Under the pieces are notes generated by a model. It ran no database searches. It was not told the origin of the DNA and worked only from the letters and a program-made list of their open reading frames with translations. 64,000 nt of DNA from an uncultured Bacteroidales bacterium (GTDB taxonomy: Bacteria; Bacteroidota; Bacteroidia; Bacteroidales; ML635J-15). The stretch covers positions 19,057-83,056 of the forward strand of contig CALDKB010000014.1 in the NCBI GenBank assembly GCA_937899245.1. Reading direction: 5' to 3'. Shown here one piece after another: positions 45,860 through 55,277 of this stretch (positions are counted from its first letter, which is position 1; the number at the start of each line of letters is the position of its first letter). The translations under genes and the position numbers were made by a program.

Positions 45860-47644
45860 ATGAAGGAAAGATTTAAGGATCGGTACAAGAAATTTCTATT
45901 CTGGCGTGCACGCAACATGTCGGACAGAACTTTCATGACAATACTAGCACTTATTGTGGGCATTGCCGTTGGACTTGCCGCTGTCATCATGAAAAACTCA
46001 GTTCTTCTAGTTAGAGAACTTGTAATAAAGATCATAGACACCACAAGCATCGATTACCTTATTATTATTTTCCCTGCCGTCGGAATATTGCTGACGTTGC
46101 TGTTTGTCAAGTTCTGCATCAAGAAGAAACTCGGGCACGGCATTCCTATGGTATTGTACAACATGTCGCAAAACGAAGGTAAAATTCCAAAGCACAACAT
46201 GTTCTCACGAATTATCGGCAGTTCGCTTACCGTTGGCTTTGGTGGATCAGTAGGACTAGAAGGTCCTATTGTCGCAACCGGAAGCGCCATCGGAAGCAAT
46301 ATCGGACAGCTTTTCCGCCTGAAATACAAGCAGGTAATACTTTTAATCGGATGCGCGGCCACTGGAGCCATAGCCTCGATATTCAAGGCGCCAATCGCCG
46401 GAATAATTTTTGCCATGGAAGTAATGATGCTAGACCTTTCTACTGGCTCAATGCTACCGCTGCTAGCAGCTTCCATTTCTGCAACGCTCACATCATATCT
46501 GTTCCTCGGACAAAATGTCGTTTACCCTATAGAACATACCGACCCGTTTGCACTGCACGATGTCGGCTTCCTTGTTGTATTTGGCATCCTTTGCGGACTG
46601 CTGTCGCTTTATTTTTCAAAACTTTACCTTGCGCAAAACGACTGGTTCAAGAAAATAAAAAACGACTGGGTAAAATTTGGACTCTGCTCAGCAATACTTG
46701 GTGGACTTATTTTCCTTTTCCCGACACTCTACGGTGAAGGCTTCGAAACCATAAACGCCGCCCTGGAAGGCAATTTCGAGGTTATCTTCAGCAACGCCTT
46801 CTATTCATCCAACGGATTCATGCATTCTTTCTGGGGAATAACGTTAATACTTGTTGCCACACTCCTGCTAAAGGCCTTCGCAACCGGTTGCACTTTTGGT
46901 GCCGGCGGAGCTGGAGGAATCTTTGCTCCTTCCCTATTTCTCGGAGCAATGCTCGGTCTCCTGTACGCTCACATATGCAAAGGACTGGGATTCGACATCT
47001 CCATTGGCAACTACGCGCTTATCGGAATGGCCGGACTTATCGGCGGAATCATGCATGCACCTTTCACAGCAATATTCCTCATCGCAGAACTTACCGGTGG
47101 CTATTCGCTCTTTGTCCCGCTGATGATTGTTTCTGCGATATCGTATTTCGTCGCCCGCGCTGCAATGCCAAATTCGGTATACACCATACTTCTGGCAAAA
47201 CGAGGTGAACTGCTCACCCACAACGCCGACCGCAACATGTTAGGAATGATGAAACTGGAACAATACATCGAAACCAATTTCCTAACCATCGACGAGAACG
47301 CAACCCTACGCGACCTGACAAAAGTAATATCGCATTCAACACGAACATTATACGTCGTTGTTGATTCGGAAAACAACTTCAAGGGACTTGTATGGCTTGA
47401 CCAGATAAAACACATGATTTTCAAAACCGAGCTTTACGACACCACAAAAGTCTGCGACCTGATGTTCTACCCGTCAACAACGATAGAACTCGGCATGACA
47501 GTCCAGGAAGCAGCCGAACTGTTCGACAGTTCTGGAAACTACAACATTGTGGTAGTGGAAAAAGGCAAATATGTCGGGTTTGTGTCGAGGGCTACCATTT
47601 TTTCAAACTACAGGCAGAAAATAAAGGAATTCGCAAACGATTAA
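45860..47644 (+). CDS. ClC family chloride transporter with CBS domains
   Basis: A 594-residue membrane protein from the ATG at 45860 (a TTG farther upstream is in frame but unlikely). Family motifs are visible: GFGGSVGLEGPIVATGSAIG holds the gating Glu in GxEGP, and KAFATGCTFGAGGAGGIFAPSLFLGAMLG is cut here to two halves, GCTFGAGGAGG and IFAPSLFLGA. MAGLIGGIMHAPFTAIFLIAELTGG follows in parts. The last 130 residues hold two CBS domains (LYVVVDSENNFKGLVW and YNIVVVEKGKYVGFVSR), which may bind adenine nucleotides and regulate transport. Probably a Cl-/H+ antiporter. Confidence 0.93.
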   Translation: MKERFKDRYKKFLFWRARNMSDRTFMTILALIVGIAVGLAAVIMKNSVLLVRELVIKIIDTTSIDYLIIIFPAVGILLTLLFVKFCIKKKLGHGIPMVLYNMSQNEGKIPKHNMFSRIIGSSLTVGFGGSVGLEGPIVATGSAIGSNIGQLFRLKYKQVILLIGCAATGAIASIFKAPIAGIIFAMEVMMLDLSTGSMLPLLAASISATLTSYLFLGQNVVYPIEHTDPFALHDVGFLVVFGILCGLLSLYFSKLYLAQNDWFKKIKNDWVKFGLCSAILGGLIFLFPTLYGEGFETINAALEGNFEVIFSNAFYSSNGFMHSFWGITLILVATLLLKAFATGCTFGAGGAGGIFAPSLFLGAMLGLLYAHICKGLGFDISIGNYALIGMAGLIGGIMHAPFTAIFLIAELTGGYSLFVPLMIVSAISYFVARAAMPNSVYTILLAKRGELLTHNADRNMLGMMKLEQYIETNFLTIDENATLRDLTKVISHSTRTLYVVVDSENNFKGLVWLDQIKHMIFKTELYDTTKVCDLMFYPSTTIELGMTVQEAAELFDSSGNYNIVVVEKGKYVGFVSRATIFSNYRQKIKEFAND

Positions 47645-47654
47645 TAGTTGTACA

Positions 47655-49073
47655 ATGGTTTTCAACTCATTAGAATTCGCCTTGTTTCTCCCAATAGTCT
47701 TTTTCCTATATTGGTTCGTTTTTAACCGAAAGATTAAACTGCAAAATCTTTTCATTGTCGCAGTATCCTATATTTTTTACGGATGGTGGGACTGGCGATT
47801 TCTATTTTTAATTGCATTCACATCCTTATGCAGCTGGGGAAGCGGGCTTTTAATTGTAAAGCACTGGGAAAAAGCCAAACTGATAAACGCTTGCAATATA
47901 ATTATCAACCTTCTGATACTCGGCATATTTAAATACTACGACTTTTTCGTCCAATCTTTTGCCGACATATTCATGAACGGAAATTCCGACGATCTTTTGC
48001 TGGAAATCATTCTACCTGTTGGAATTAGTTTCTATACATTCCAGGCGTTGAGCTACAGCATCGACGTCTACCGCAAGAAACTGGAACCTACTCGCGATAT
48101 AATTCAATTTTTCGCATTCGTTAGCTTTTTCCCTCAACTTGTTGCCGGACCAATAGAGCGTGCGACAAACCTTTTGCCACAATTTGCAAGACCTCGGCAC
48201 TTCGAGTACGACACGGCAGTAGATGGTTGCAGGCAAATACTTTGGGGCCTTTTTAAGAAAATAGCCATTGCCGATTGGTGCGCCATATTCGTCGACGATA
48301 TCTTCAACAACTACCAAAGCCAGGATGGAGCTTCGCTGGCTTTGGCGGCAATACTTTTTGCATTCCAGATATATGGCGATTTTTCGGGGTACTCCGACAT
48401 TGCCATCGGCACTGCAAAATTGTTCGGAATAAAGCTTATGCGCAATTTCAACAATCCTTATTTCAGCCGCGACATAGCCGAATTCTGGCGAAGATGGCAT
48501 ATTTCGCTAACAACTTGGTTCCGCGATTACGTATATATTCCACTGGGTGGCAGCAGAGTCGCAAAGTCCAAAGTTATCCGCAACACTTTTGTCATTTTCC
48601 TGCTTAGCGGATTCTGGCATGGCGCAAACTGGACATTCATCGCATGGGGCGCTTATCATGCCATTCTTTTCCTACCGCTCATCATATTGGGCAAAAACCG
48701 GAAAAACACAGGAAATATTGCCGAAAACAGAATCTTTCCATCTTTCGGCGAATTCGTACAGATGACTGTAACATTTCTTCTTGTTGTCGTCGGTTGGATA
48801 ATTTTCCGCGCCGACAACATATTCATTGCCGCCGATTATATAGCCCATATTTTTTCAAGCTGGAAAATGCCGTTCACCTTGGAGACTAACATTCTTTTCT
48901 TGTTCATCTTCTTAATGTTAGCCGTAGAATGGATAAACCGCAACAAGGCGCATGGACTCGACATTGGCAATATCAAAACTCACACGATAAAATTTGCAAT
49001 TTACATTCTGCTGATACTGTCGATGTTTTACACCTATCACAATTCCGAATCCTTTATATACTTCCAATTCTAA
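47655..49073 (+). CDS. MBOAT family O-acyltransferase (AlgI-like)
   Basis: A 472-residue polytopic membrane protein. The MBOAT core is clear: YTFQALSYSIDVYR, FPQLVAGPIER, FGDFSGYSDIAIG-like (here IYGDFSGYSDIAIG), NFNNPYFSRDIAEFWRRWH and the catalytic His in LSGFWHGANWTF. AlgI-like proteins move acetyl groups across the inner membrane to modify an exported polysaccharide. The next gene encodes an SGNH-type partner two bases later, as in AlgI/AlgJ or DltB/DltD pairs. The polymer modified is unknown. Confidence 0.93.
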   Translation: MVFNSLEFALFLPIVFFLYWFVFNRKIKLQNLFIVAVSYIFYGWWDWRFLFLIAFTSLCSWGSGLLIVKHWEKAKLINACNIIINLLILGIFKYYDFFVQSFADIFMNGNSDDLLLEIILPVGISFYTFQALSYSIDVYRKKLEPTRDIIQFFAFVSFFPQLVAGPIERATNLLPQFARPRHFEYDTAVDGCRQILWGLFKKIAIADWCAIFVDDIFNNYQSQDGASLALAAILFAFQIYGDFSGYSDIAIGTAKLFGIKLMRNFNNPYFSRDIAEFWRRWHISLTTWFRDYVYIPLGGSRVAKSKVIRNTFVIFLLSGFWHGANWTFIAWGAYHAILFLPLIILGKNRKNTGNIAENRIFPSFGEFVQMTVTFLLVVVGWIIFRADNIFIAADYIAHIFSSWKMPFTLETNILFLFIFLMLAVEWINRNKAHGLDIGNIKTHTIKFAIYILLILSMFYTYHNSESFIYFQF

Positions 49074-49075
49074 CG

Positions 49076-50014
49076 ATGAAAAAATTTCTGAAACATATCG
49101 CCACCTTTGCCGCAATTCTATTTGCTATTGCGGGAGGAATAGATGCGTATGTAACACATAAACTTCATCAATTGAAATCTTCGCCATTTGCCAACTGGAA
49201 CGACATCTACGGAGCCAAAATAGACAGCGACGTTTTAATTATGGGTTCATCAAGGGCTTATGTACAAATAAATCCCGAAATCATCGACAGCATCCTCAAT
49301 GTCGACAGCTACAACTTAGGCACTAACGGCCGACTTGTTGACGCTCAAGTTTTGAAATATCACACATTCCGCAAGAAGCAAGACTCCAAGCCAAAACTTA
49401 TTATTTACGAAGTTCATGCAGGCACAATGGACATCAGCAACAAATACGAAAGGATTCAATTTACGCCATACCTGTACGACCCATACATGTGGCTGAACAC
49501 TCACAAGCACGAAAACTTCACAATAGCCGATGCGCTAATACCGCTATGGAGATACTTGGACTACAATTCCGAAATCTTGTCAATACTTCAGGGAAAATCG
49601 GCCTACTGCAAAGACGAGTACATGCTGCACAAGGGCTACAAGGACTACAACAAGAAATGGAATGGCGAAGAATTCAGGAAAAGAAAGACAATAGAGTACA
49701 ACAAAAATCCCAATGCGATTCAGATTTTCGACAATTTTCTGGCCGAATGCAATCAAGAAAAAATTAAAGTTGTACTCGTAATGGCACCTTACTACATCGG
49801 TGCAACGGAAAATGTAAAAGATTACGCCGGTATGCAGGAAATGTTCAGAGGCCTTGCCGAGAAACACGACTGCAGGTTTCTTGACTACACCTACGATTCC
49901 ATTTCTTACGACACTACATATTTCTATAATGCAATGCATCTAAACAGAACTGGAGCAAGATTATTTTCCGAAAAATTAGCCCACGATATCGACTCGCTGA
50001 ATGTTTTAAAATAG
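49076..50014 (+). CDS. SGNH-type hydrolase/acyltransferase partner of the MBOAT protein
   Basis: A 312-residue protein from the ATG at 49076 with one N-terminal membrane helix (IATFAAILFAIAGGIDAYV) and a periplasmic SGNH-like domain. The nucleophile region is LIMGSSRAYVQI, a GxSR variant of GDS. YNLGTNGR gives the Gly/Asn block and the final MHLNRTGARLF the catalytic His region. It starts two bases after the MBOAT stop. The pair probably adds or transfers acyl groups on a cell-surface polymer. Confidence 0.82.
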   Translation: MKKFLKHIATFAAILFAIAGGIDAYVTHKLHQLKSSPFANWNDIYGAKIDSDVLIMGSSRAYVQINPEIIDSILNVDSYNLGTNGRLVDAQVLKYHTFRKKQDSKPKLIIYEVHAGTMDISNKYERIQFTPYLYDPYMWLNTHKHENFTIADALIPLWRYLDYNSEILSILQGKSAYCKDEYMLHKGYKDYNKKWNGEEFRKRKTIEYNKNPNAIQIFDNFLAECNQEKIKVVLVMAPYYIGATENVKDYAGMQEMFRGLAEKHDCRFLDYTYDSISYDTTYFYNAMHLNRTGARLFSEKLAHDIDSLNVLK

Positions 50015-50077
50015 CATAATCACAAATCCTTGTTAAAAAGTCATCCCAATATAGACTCATTTTCAATAATTAAACAC

Positions 50078-50085
50078 TACTTTTG
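50078..50085 (+). promoter_or_regulatory. -7 promoter element (TACTTTTG)
   Basis: Exact TAnnTTTG match 22 bases before the ATG of the Ldh-family gene at 50108. Confidence 0.5.
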
Positions 50086-50107
50086 TTTCTAAACAAAATT
50101 TAGGAAA

Positions 50108-51211
50108 ATGAGACATTTAGATTTTGACACTTTACATTTTTTCAGCGTTGAGTCGCTGAAAAAGGCAGGCGTGCCAGAAAACGATGCAGAAATAATCGCC
50201 GACGTTCTTCTCGAAGCCGACAAATTAGGAATTGACTCGCATGGTATAAACCGTCTGAAACCGATATACCTCGACAGAATAAAAGCAGGAATTGTGAACC
50301 CTGTTACAAAAGTTGACATCCTCCGCGAAAGTCCAACCACCGCCCTACTTGATGCCAACAACGGCATGGGGCATGTTGTTTCAAAGCAGGCCATGCAGAT
50401 GGCAATCGACAAGGCCAAGAAATTTGGAATGGGAATGGTGGCCGTACGCAACAGTTCTCACTACGGAATTGCAGGTTACTACGGGCTTATGGCAGCTAAA
50501 GCCGGAATGATCGGTCTGACGGGCACAAACGCACGTCCATCTATAGCACCTACTTTCGGTGTAGAAAATATGCTTGGTACGAATCCTTTGACTTTCGTAA
50601 TTCCTACCGACGAAGAATTCCCATTCTTCCTCGACTGTGCCACAAGTGTTTCGCAGCGCGGGAAATTCGAATACTACGCAAAAGTCGGTAAGGACTTGCC
50701 TAAGGGATGGTGTATTGACCGCGAAGGCAACAGCAAGACCAACTCGGTGGAAGTGCTGGAAGACCTTGTAAAAGGTCGTGCAGCTTTGGCGCCTCTCGGT
50801 GGAATTGGTGAAGAAACCGCCGGATACAAGGGTTATGGCTACGCAACCGTCGTTGAAATACTTTCGTCGGCATTGCAGTGCGGTGGCTACATGAAAGCCC
50901 TTACGGGACTAAACGATGACGGCACAAAGAAACCATATCGTCTTGGTCATTTCTTTATCGCTATCAATGTTGAGACATTCCAGGATTTGGATGTTTTCAA
51001 GAAAAATGCGGGCAACTTGCTTCGCGACCTTCGTAATTCGCAGAAAATGCCTGGCCACGACCGTATCTTCACCGCTGGAGAAAAGGAATACGAACATTTT
51101 GTTGAACGTAGCAAGAACGGTGTTCCTATCCCCGACTCACTTTGGGACGAAATGATTGACGTAACAAAGACCTACAAGCTCGATAAGTTCTACCAGCTGT
51201 TTGGATTATAA
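50108..51211 (+). CDS. Ldh family NAD(P)-dependent dehydrogenase (malate/L-lactate type)
   Basis: A 367-residue enzyme of the MDH2/YlbC family, which oxidises 2-hydroxyacids such as malate, lactate or ureidoglycolate and is unrelated to the classic LDH/MDH fold. Conserved points: DKLGIDSHGINRL (catalytic His), VAVRNSSHYGIAGYY, GTNARPSIAPTFG, GTNPLTFVIPT and GYKGYGYATVVEIL. The substrate cannot be fixed by eye. It stands alone with its own promoter element and ends at a strong terminator. Confidence 0.9.
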   Translation: MRHLDFDTLHFFSVESLKKAGVPENDAEIIADVLLEADKLGIDSHGINRLKPIYLDRIKAGIVNPVTKVDILRESPTTALLDANNGMGHVVSKQAMQMAIDKAKKFGMGMVAVRNSSHYGIAGYYGLMAAKAGMIGLTGTNARPSIAPTFGVENMLGTNPLTFVIPTDEEFPFFLDCATSVSQRGKFEYYAKVGKDLPKGWCIDREGNSKTNSVEVLEDLVKGRAALAPLGGIGEETAGYKGYGYATVVEILSSALQCGGYMKALTGLNDDGTKKPYRLGHFFIAINVETFQDLDVFKKNAGNLLRDLRNSQKMPGHDRIFTAGEKEYEHFVERSKNGVPIPDSLWDEMIDVTKTYKLDKFYQLFGL

Positions 51212-51234
51212 AAAATAGCTTTACAATAACAAGA

Positions 51235-51270
51235 AAGCATCTTGCCAACAATGCAGCAAGATGCTTTTTT
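51235..51270. terminator. Strong intrinsic terminator
   Basis: Perfect 11-bp stem AAGCATCTTGC (51235-51245) with GCAAGATGCTT (51256-51266), a ten-base loop and a T-run. It serves the Ldh gene and, read on the other strand, the convergent ATPase gene. Confidence 0.85.
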
Positions 51271-51289
51271 ATTATCACATAGGATTATT

Positions 51290-52462
51290 CTAGTATTCAA
51301 GTCCAAAGGCCCACAACGGCACAACTCCTTTTGTACCGTACTCTATGTCATCCTTTACGACAAAAGAATTAGGCACACCTGCAATCTGCTTGCGAGTCTT
51401 GTTTTTGCCACCGACCTCAAAGGTATATCCATCAATCGTAAAATCGCTTGTCTCTGAAGCCAAGACAGTATGCCTAACCCGTGTCATCGAATAGAAAACC
51501 GTTTCGCGAAGATTGCCGATTTCGGGAATTTTCTCGCTAAGCGAATAAGAAAGGTTGGCATTGTCGAGGAAAACTTTTTCGGGCTTTGCAAGCGAGGCAT
51601 CACCAAATTTGTCCACAAAAAGCAAGGCAATCATTCCCGACTTCTGCAAGTAGAAAAACCAGTCCTTCAAGTCGTTGCGACTCATTTCCAAATCACGGGC
51701 CAGCTTGCTGAAATTAGGTTTGAATGGCACACACTGAGCAATAATATAGAGCATACGTGCCAATTTGCCAGTAGCGCCAACACTCAAGCCAGCAAATCTA
51801 GGAATGTCGACTTCCAAAGTCTGCGACATCACATTACGCAAACGTTCATAATACCCTGCATCCTTAAAAAAAGGATAATATCCACTTTCCAGATACTGCT
51901 TGAAAAGCGGTATCGGACGATAATTGTCGAACGGGAAATCGATTTTGCCATTCAGAATTTCATCGAAAGAATGAACTCGCACATTAATGCCATGAGCAAG
52001 CTGCAAATATTCGCGAAACGAAAGTCCGTACATTTTGTAGCGCAGACGACGACGCGACAAATCAGCACCGCCCCTTTCCAAATCAAGTATCGACGAACCC
52101 GAATACACGACTTTCAAATCGGGCAACTGGTCGTAAATGTTCTTTATCTCGCGCGACCAATCCGGATATCGATGTATTTCGTCAATGTAAAGGGTTTTGC
52201 CTCCATTCTGGAAAAAATCGGTTGCCAACCCAACAAGCGTATGGTCGGTAAAATACAAATTGTCGGCAGAGACGAACAACGACGTCGACCTATCGTCATG
52301 CAATTTAATATGCTGCAAAATCATTGTCGTTTTTCCAACCCCACGGGAACCTTCTATAGAAATCAGACGAGCATCCCATGCCACATTATCGTGAAGATAA
52401 CGAACCAAATTTGTTTCAGTTCTGTCTATCATTGTATTCGACTGTGCAAAAAGTGCTTCCAT
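51290..52462 (-). CDS. P-loop ATPase with DUF4143-like C-terminus (repeat-fronted)
   Basis: A 390-residue AAA_14-type ATPase from the ATG at 52462 (an earlier in-frame start is possible). Walker A GSRGVGKTT (about 40-48), Walker B TLYIDEIHRYPDW and sensor VVYSGSSILDLERG are clear, followed by the SRRRLRYKMYGLSFREYLQL signature of the AAA_14/DUF4143 group. A winged-helix segment follows (KLARDLEMSRNDLKDWFFYLQ). The end (GYTFEVGGKNKTRKQI) resembles the nuclease-like C-terminal part of relatives. The function of this large family is unknown. Its promoter carries four GCACCAAA palindromic sites. Confidence 0.87.
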   Translation of the reverse strand: MEALFAQSNTMIDRTETNLVRYLHDNVAWDARLISIEGSRGVGKTTMILQHIKLHDDRSTSLFVSADNLYFTDHTLVGLATDFFQNGGKTLYIDEIHRYPDWSREIKNIYDQLPDLKVVYSGSSILDLERGGADLSRRRLRYKMYGLSFREYLQLAHGINVRVHSFDEILNGKIDFPFDNYRPIPLFKQYLESGYYPFFKDAGYYERLRNVMSQTLEVDIPRFAGLSVGATGKLARMLYIIAQCVPFKPNFSKLARDLEMSRNDLKDWFFYLQKSGMIALLFVDKFGDASLAKPEKVFLDNANLSYSLSEKIPEIGNLRETVFYSMTRVRHTVLASETSDFTIDGYTFEVGGKNKTRKQIAGVPNSFVVKDDIEYGTKGVVPLWAFGLEY

Positions 52463-52489
52463 AATTCTTTGATTACAAATTAGTTTCTG

Positions 52490-52497
52490 CAAAAATA
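52490..52497 (-). promoter_or_regulatory. -7 promoter element (TATTTTTG) for the 51290 ATPase
   Basis: Minus strand reads TATTTTTG, 27 bases before the ATG at 52462. The first GCACCAAA site lies directly upstream of it, at about the place of a promoter operator. Confidence 0.5.
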
Positions 52498-52502
52498 ATT
52501 AT

Positions 52503-52706
52503 TTTGCACCAAATACGAAGCAAAATATCTTATTTTTTGCACCAAAATTAGTGCATTTTTGTAAAATATCATTTAACAAACTAAAACACAATACATTACA
52601 AGCAATATTTTTGCAAACAAACGCAAACGCACCAAAAGCAATGCATATTAAAAACAAAATTGCACCAAAATTGGTGCAATTTTACAAAATATCATTTAAT
52701 CAACTA
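52503..52706. repeat. Four GCACCAAA palindromic sites in two 45-bp repeats upstream of an ATPase gene
   Basis: GCACCAAA occurs at 52506, 52539, 52629 and 52662. Three of the four continue into a palindrome; the best is TTGCACCAAAATTGGTGCAA (52660-52679, 9-bp perfect arms). Sites two and four lie in 45-bp direct repeats (52539-52583 and 52662-52706, 39 of 45 identical). The region has no gene and lies between the ATPase start and the rimO end. Confidence 0.85.
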
Positions 52707-52742
52707 TATATCAACGAATTACTGGCGTGTTTTTTTTACAAT

Positions 52743-54035
52743 CTATTCCACAATCACACCATAAAGCTCGTATTCGGAAGCTTCCTCAATCTTCACATCA
52801 ACAAAGTCGCCAACAGAATATTTATCGGAAATCGGGAACAATACCTCATTGTCAACCTCAACGGAATCGAACTCAGTACGGCCCACAAACGAATCGTCCT
52901 CGATATAATCGATTAGCACGCGGAAAGTCTTGCCCACCTTGGCCAGATTTGCCTGCAACGAAATCTCCTGCTGGATTTCCATAATGGTATCAGCACGTTC
53001 GTCCTTGACTTCCTGCGGTATGTCATCGGAAAACTCGGTAGCGGCGGCTGTTCCTTCCTCCTCCGAATAAGTAAACACGCCCAGACGATCAAACTTCTGT
53101 TCCTTGACAAATTCCACAAGTTCCTGAAATTCCTTCTCGCCTTCACCCGGGAAACCGACCAGCAATGTTGTACGGAAAACCGCACCAGGAAGTGCGGCAC
53201 GGAACTTCTTCAGCAAGTCGAGAGTCTGCTGTTTTGTGCCACCACGATGCATACCAGCAAGCACCTTGTCGGAAATATGTTGCAACGGAATATCTACGTA
53301 TTTGCAAACTTTCGGATTGTCGCGTATAACATCGAGCAGACGTTCCGGGAACAAGAACGGATACAAATAATGCAAGCGAATCCATTCCAAGCCATCTATC
53401 AGCGAAAGACGTTCCACCAGTTCGGGCAACATGAAGCGCTTTTCCATATCGTAGCCGTAAAAGCACAAATCCTGCGCAATGAGAATCAGTTCCTTTGCGC
53501 CACCGGCAACCAAATGCTCGGCCTCGGCTACTATGTCGTCCATCTTGCGCGAAACATATTTGCCCTTAAAAAGCGGAATCGCACAGAAAGCACAATTTCG
53601 AACACACCCTTCGGCAATCTTCAGGTAGGCATAATGGCCAGCAGAATTCTGCACCCTGTCGAAACGTGCCGACCTTGACGGCTTGCATTCAAGGAAGGCG
53701 AGCAAAGCCTCAAGATTATAGTTACCACAAAGAAAATCAACCTCCGGAAGTTCTGACTTCAGGTCTTCATAATAGCGTGCCGACAAGCAACCGAAGACAA
53801 CGATTTTCTCCAGTTTTGAATTTCCCTTCAAATTGGCCAGCTCAAGTATTGCATTTATCGACTCTTCCTTGGCATCATTAATGAAACCGCAAGTATTCAC
53901 AAAGGCAATCTCGAAATCTGCATCCTCCGAATCGAGTTCCACTTCGTAGCCATTGGCCACAAGCTGAGCCGCCAACTGCTCTGAATCGACTAGATTCTTC
54001 GAGCAACCCATTGTTATTATATTGACCTTTTTCAT
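52743..54035 (-). CDS. rimO: Ribosomal protein S12 methylthiotransferase RimO
   Basis: RimO adds a methylthio group to an Asp of ribosomal protein S12. The 430-residue protein has the N-terminal UPF0004 domain (MGCSKNLVDSEQL, NTCGFINDAKEESI, FGCLSARY) with its three cluster Cys. The radical SAM core has CVRNCAFCAIPLFKGKYVSR, cut here at its CxxxCxxC. A C-terminal TRAM domain begins near 365 (FRVLIDYIEDDSFVGRTEFD). It is complete and has no cotranscribed neighbour. Confidence 0.96.
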   Translation of the reverse strand: MKKVNIITMGCSKNLVDSEQLAAQLVANGYEVELDSEDADFEIAFVNTCGFINDAKEESINAILELANLKGNSKLEKIVVFGCLSARYYEDLKSELPEVDFLCGNYNLEALLAFLECKPSRSARFDRVQNSAGHYAYLKIAEGCVRNCAFCAIPLFKGKYVSRKMDDIVAEAEHLVAGGAKELILIAQDLCFYGYDMEKRFMLPELVERLSLIDGLEWIRLHYLYPFLFPERLLDVIRDNPKVCKYVDIPLQHISDKVLAGMHRGGTKQQTLDLLKKFRAALPGAVFRTTLLVGFPGEGEKEFQELVEFVKEQKFDRLGVFTYSEEEGTAAATEFSDDIPQEVKDERADTIMEIQQEISLQANLAKVGKTFRVLIDYIEDDSFVGRTEFDSVEVDNEVLFPISDKYSVGDFVDVKIEEASEYELYGVIVE

Positions 54036-54169
54036 AATGAAAAAAGATTTACCGATTAAGTTTCCTTTGCAAATCTTCTGCTTCGGACAAATATTTTTTT
54101 TTTAAAACAGGATTTGCCATGGATGACCTACCGCTTTAACGTTCTCAAGAATAATGGCAACAAATTCTT

Positions 54170-54333
54170 CTAACTAAAGTTTATTCTCCCTATATAGGTA
54201 TCAGTTTTTAAAAGATTCATATTTTCAATTTCTTCTTTTATTTTACTTGAAAGCAGAAGATATGCTCTTTGGTTTGTTCAACAAGCTGATCCAAATAACA
54301 TGAAACTTCATTAATAGTTAAGAATTTAGCCAT
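54170..54333 (-). pseudogene. Frameshifted short remnant, PLD-like protein start
   Basis: An ATG at 54333 opens a 31-codon frame (MAKFLTINEVSCYLDQLVEQ and on) that stops at 54238. After a one-base shift near 54270 the frame continues as SSKIKEEIENMNLLK to a stop at 54170. The start resembles phospholipase D-like proteins of Bacteroidota (MAKFL...), and the shift marks it as decayed. The rest of 54036-54417 contains no other recognisable feature. Confidence 0.35.
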
Positions 54334-54417
54334 AAAATCTTACAAATTAAATATCATGCAAATTTAGTTTATTATTAGATATTATAACACATCAACATCA
54401 ATGTTTTTATCCTATAA

Positions 54418-55056
54418 TCACAACACCGACGGCGTAATAAACACTCGCCACGAACCATTGCCATCTTCGAACTGGTGAATGCGAATGTAGCGGTAATGAA
54501 ACAAAACCGCCAATTCTACTGGCGACATTTTGCCTTCCGACTCTGCTTTGTTGTACCAATCCACAAGGTCCGCCATCAATGCTGGTGTTTCTTCGGGAGA
54601 TGCGTACTCAAATCGGTCGCCATATCGGGTTATGACACTATTCGAGCGTGTCTTATACTGCCCAGCATGTATGGTATAACTCGTCTGGCCTCCTCACGGA
54701 AGATTGTGGTAAACAGTATAGTCTTCGCGAAGCAAAGTGCGATGCAAAGTACGGATAAAGTTCTGAGTCAAAGGCTGCTGTGTTTCCGTTGCCTCGACCA
54801 ACATCATCTTTAATCCCACATTACTCGCTTTCATTTCTTCACAGTCGCGAAAATTAGCCTCTCCCGATATTTTTCCATAAAGCAAAAGCAATTCAGTTTG
54901 ACCGTATGTCAAGGCATTACCCTCAATATGATTGCTATTGTAATTGAAGTCAATGGAAAAGCGACGACTTAATCTGTTCAAGTCACTTTCCGACAAAGGC
55001 TGTATCTTCTGCCATTTCTCAAATGCCGCTTGCAATTTTTTATCTTCAGTTCGCAT
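54418..55056 (-). pseudogene. Fic family protein, broken by an in-frame stop
   Basis: Reading from ATG 55056, 120 residues match the N-terminal part of Fic proteins (FNYNSNHIEGNALTYGQTEL is the inhibitory-helix-like segment). A TGA at 54694-54696 follows NLP. The same frame then goes on in family sequence (TSYTIHAGQYKTRSNSVITR, YASPEETPALMADLVDWYN) to HQFEDGNGSWRVF and a stop at 54418. In active Fic enzymes the loop reads HPFxDGNGR; here P is Q and the Arg is Ser, and the helix after it is missing. Fic proteins transfer AMP to targets; this copy is inactive. Confidence 0.85.
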
Positions 55057-55245
55057 ACATTTACCACTATTTTTAGTGGTAACATTACCACCAATCTACA
55101 ACAAAAACACAACTTATTTTTAATATGCAAGAATTGATAAGAAAATTTTTACAGATTCAGGTTAATACTAGCCGACATTATTTCAGAGAATCAAAATTTA
55201 ACCATTCTTTTAGTATTTAGAAATCTTAGCAATTACAACATTAAG

Positions 55246-55253
55246 TAACTTTG
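55246..55253 (+). promoter_or_regulatory. -7 promoter element (TAACTTTG)
   Basis: Exact TAnnTTTG match 24 bases before the ATG of the prolyl oligopeptidase gene at 55278. Confidence 0.55.
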
Positions 55254-55277
55254 CCGAAAATTAAAATTCATACACAA

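Noticed and set aside
52503..52706. GCACCAAA repeats considered as a CRISPR array
   Set aside because: Unit spacing is irregular, units are palindromic and short, spacers are not unique sequences of equal length, and no cas gene is present.
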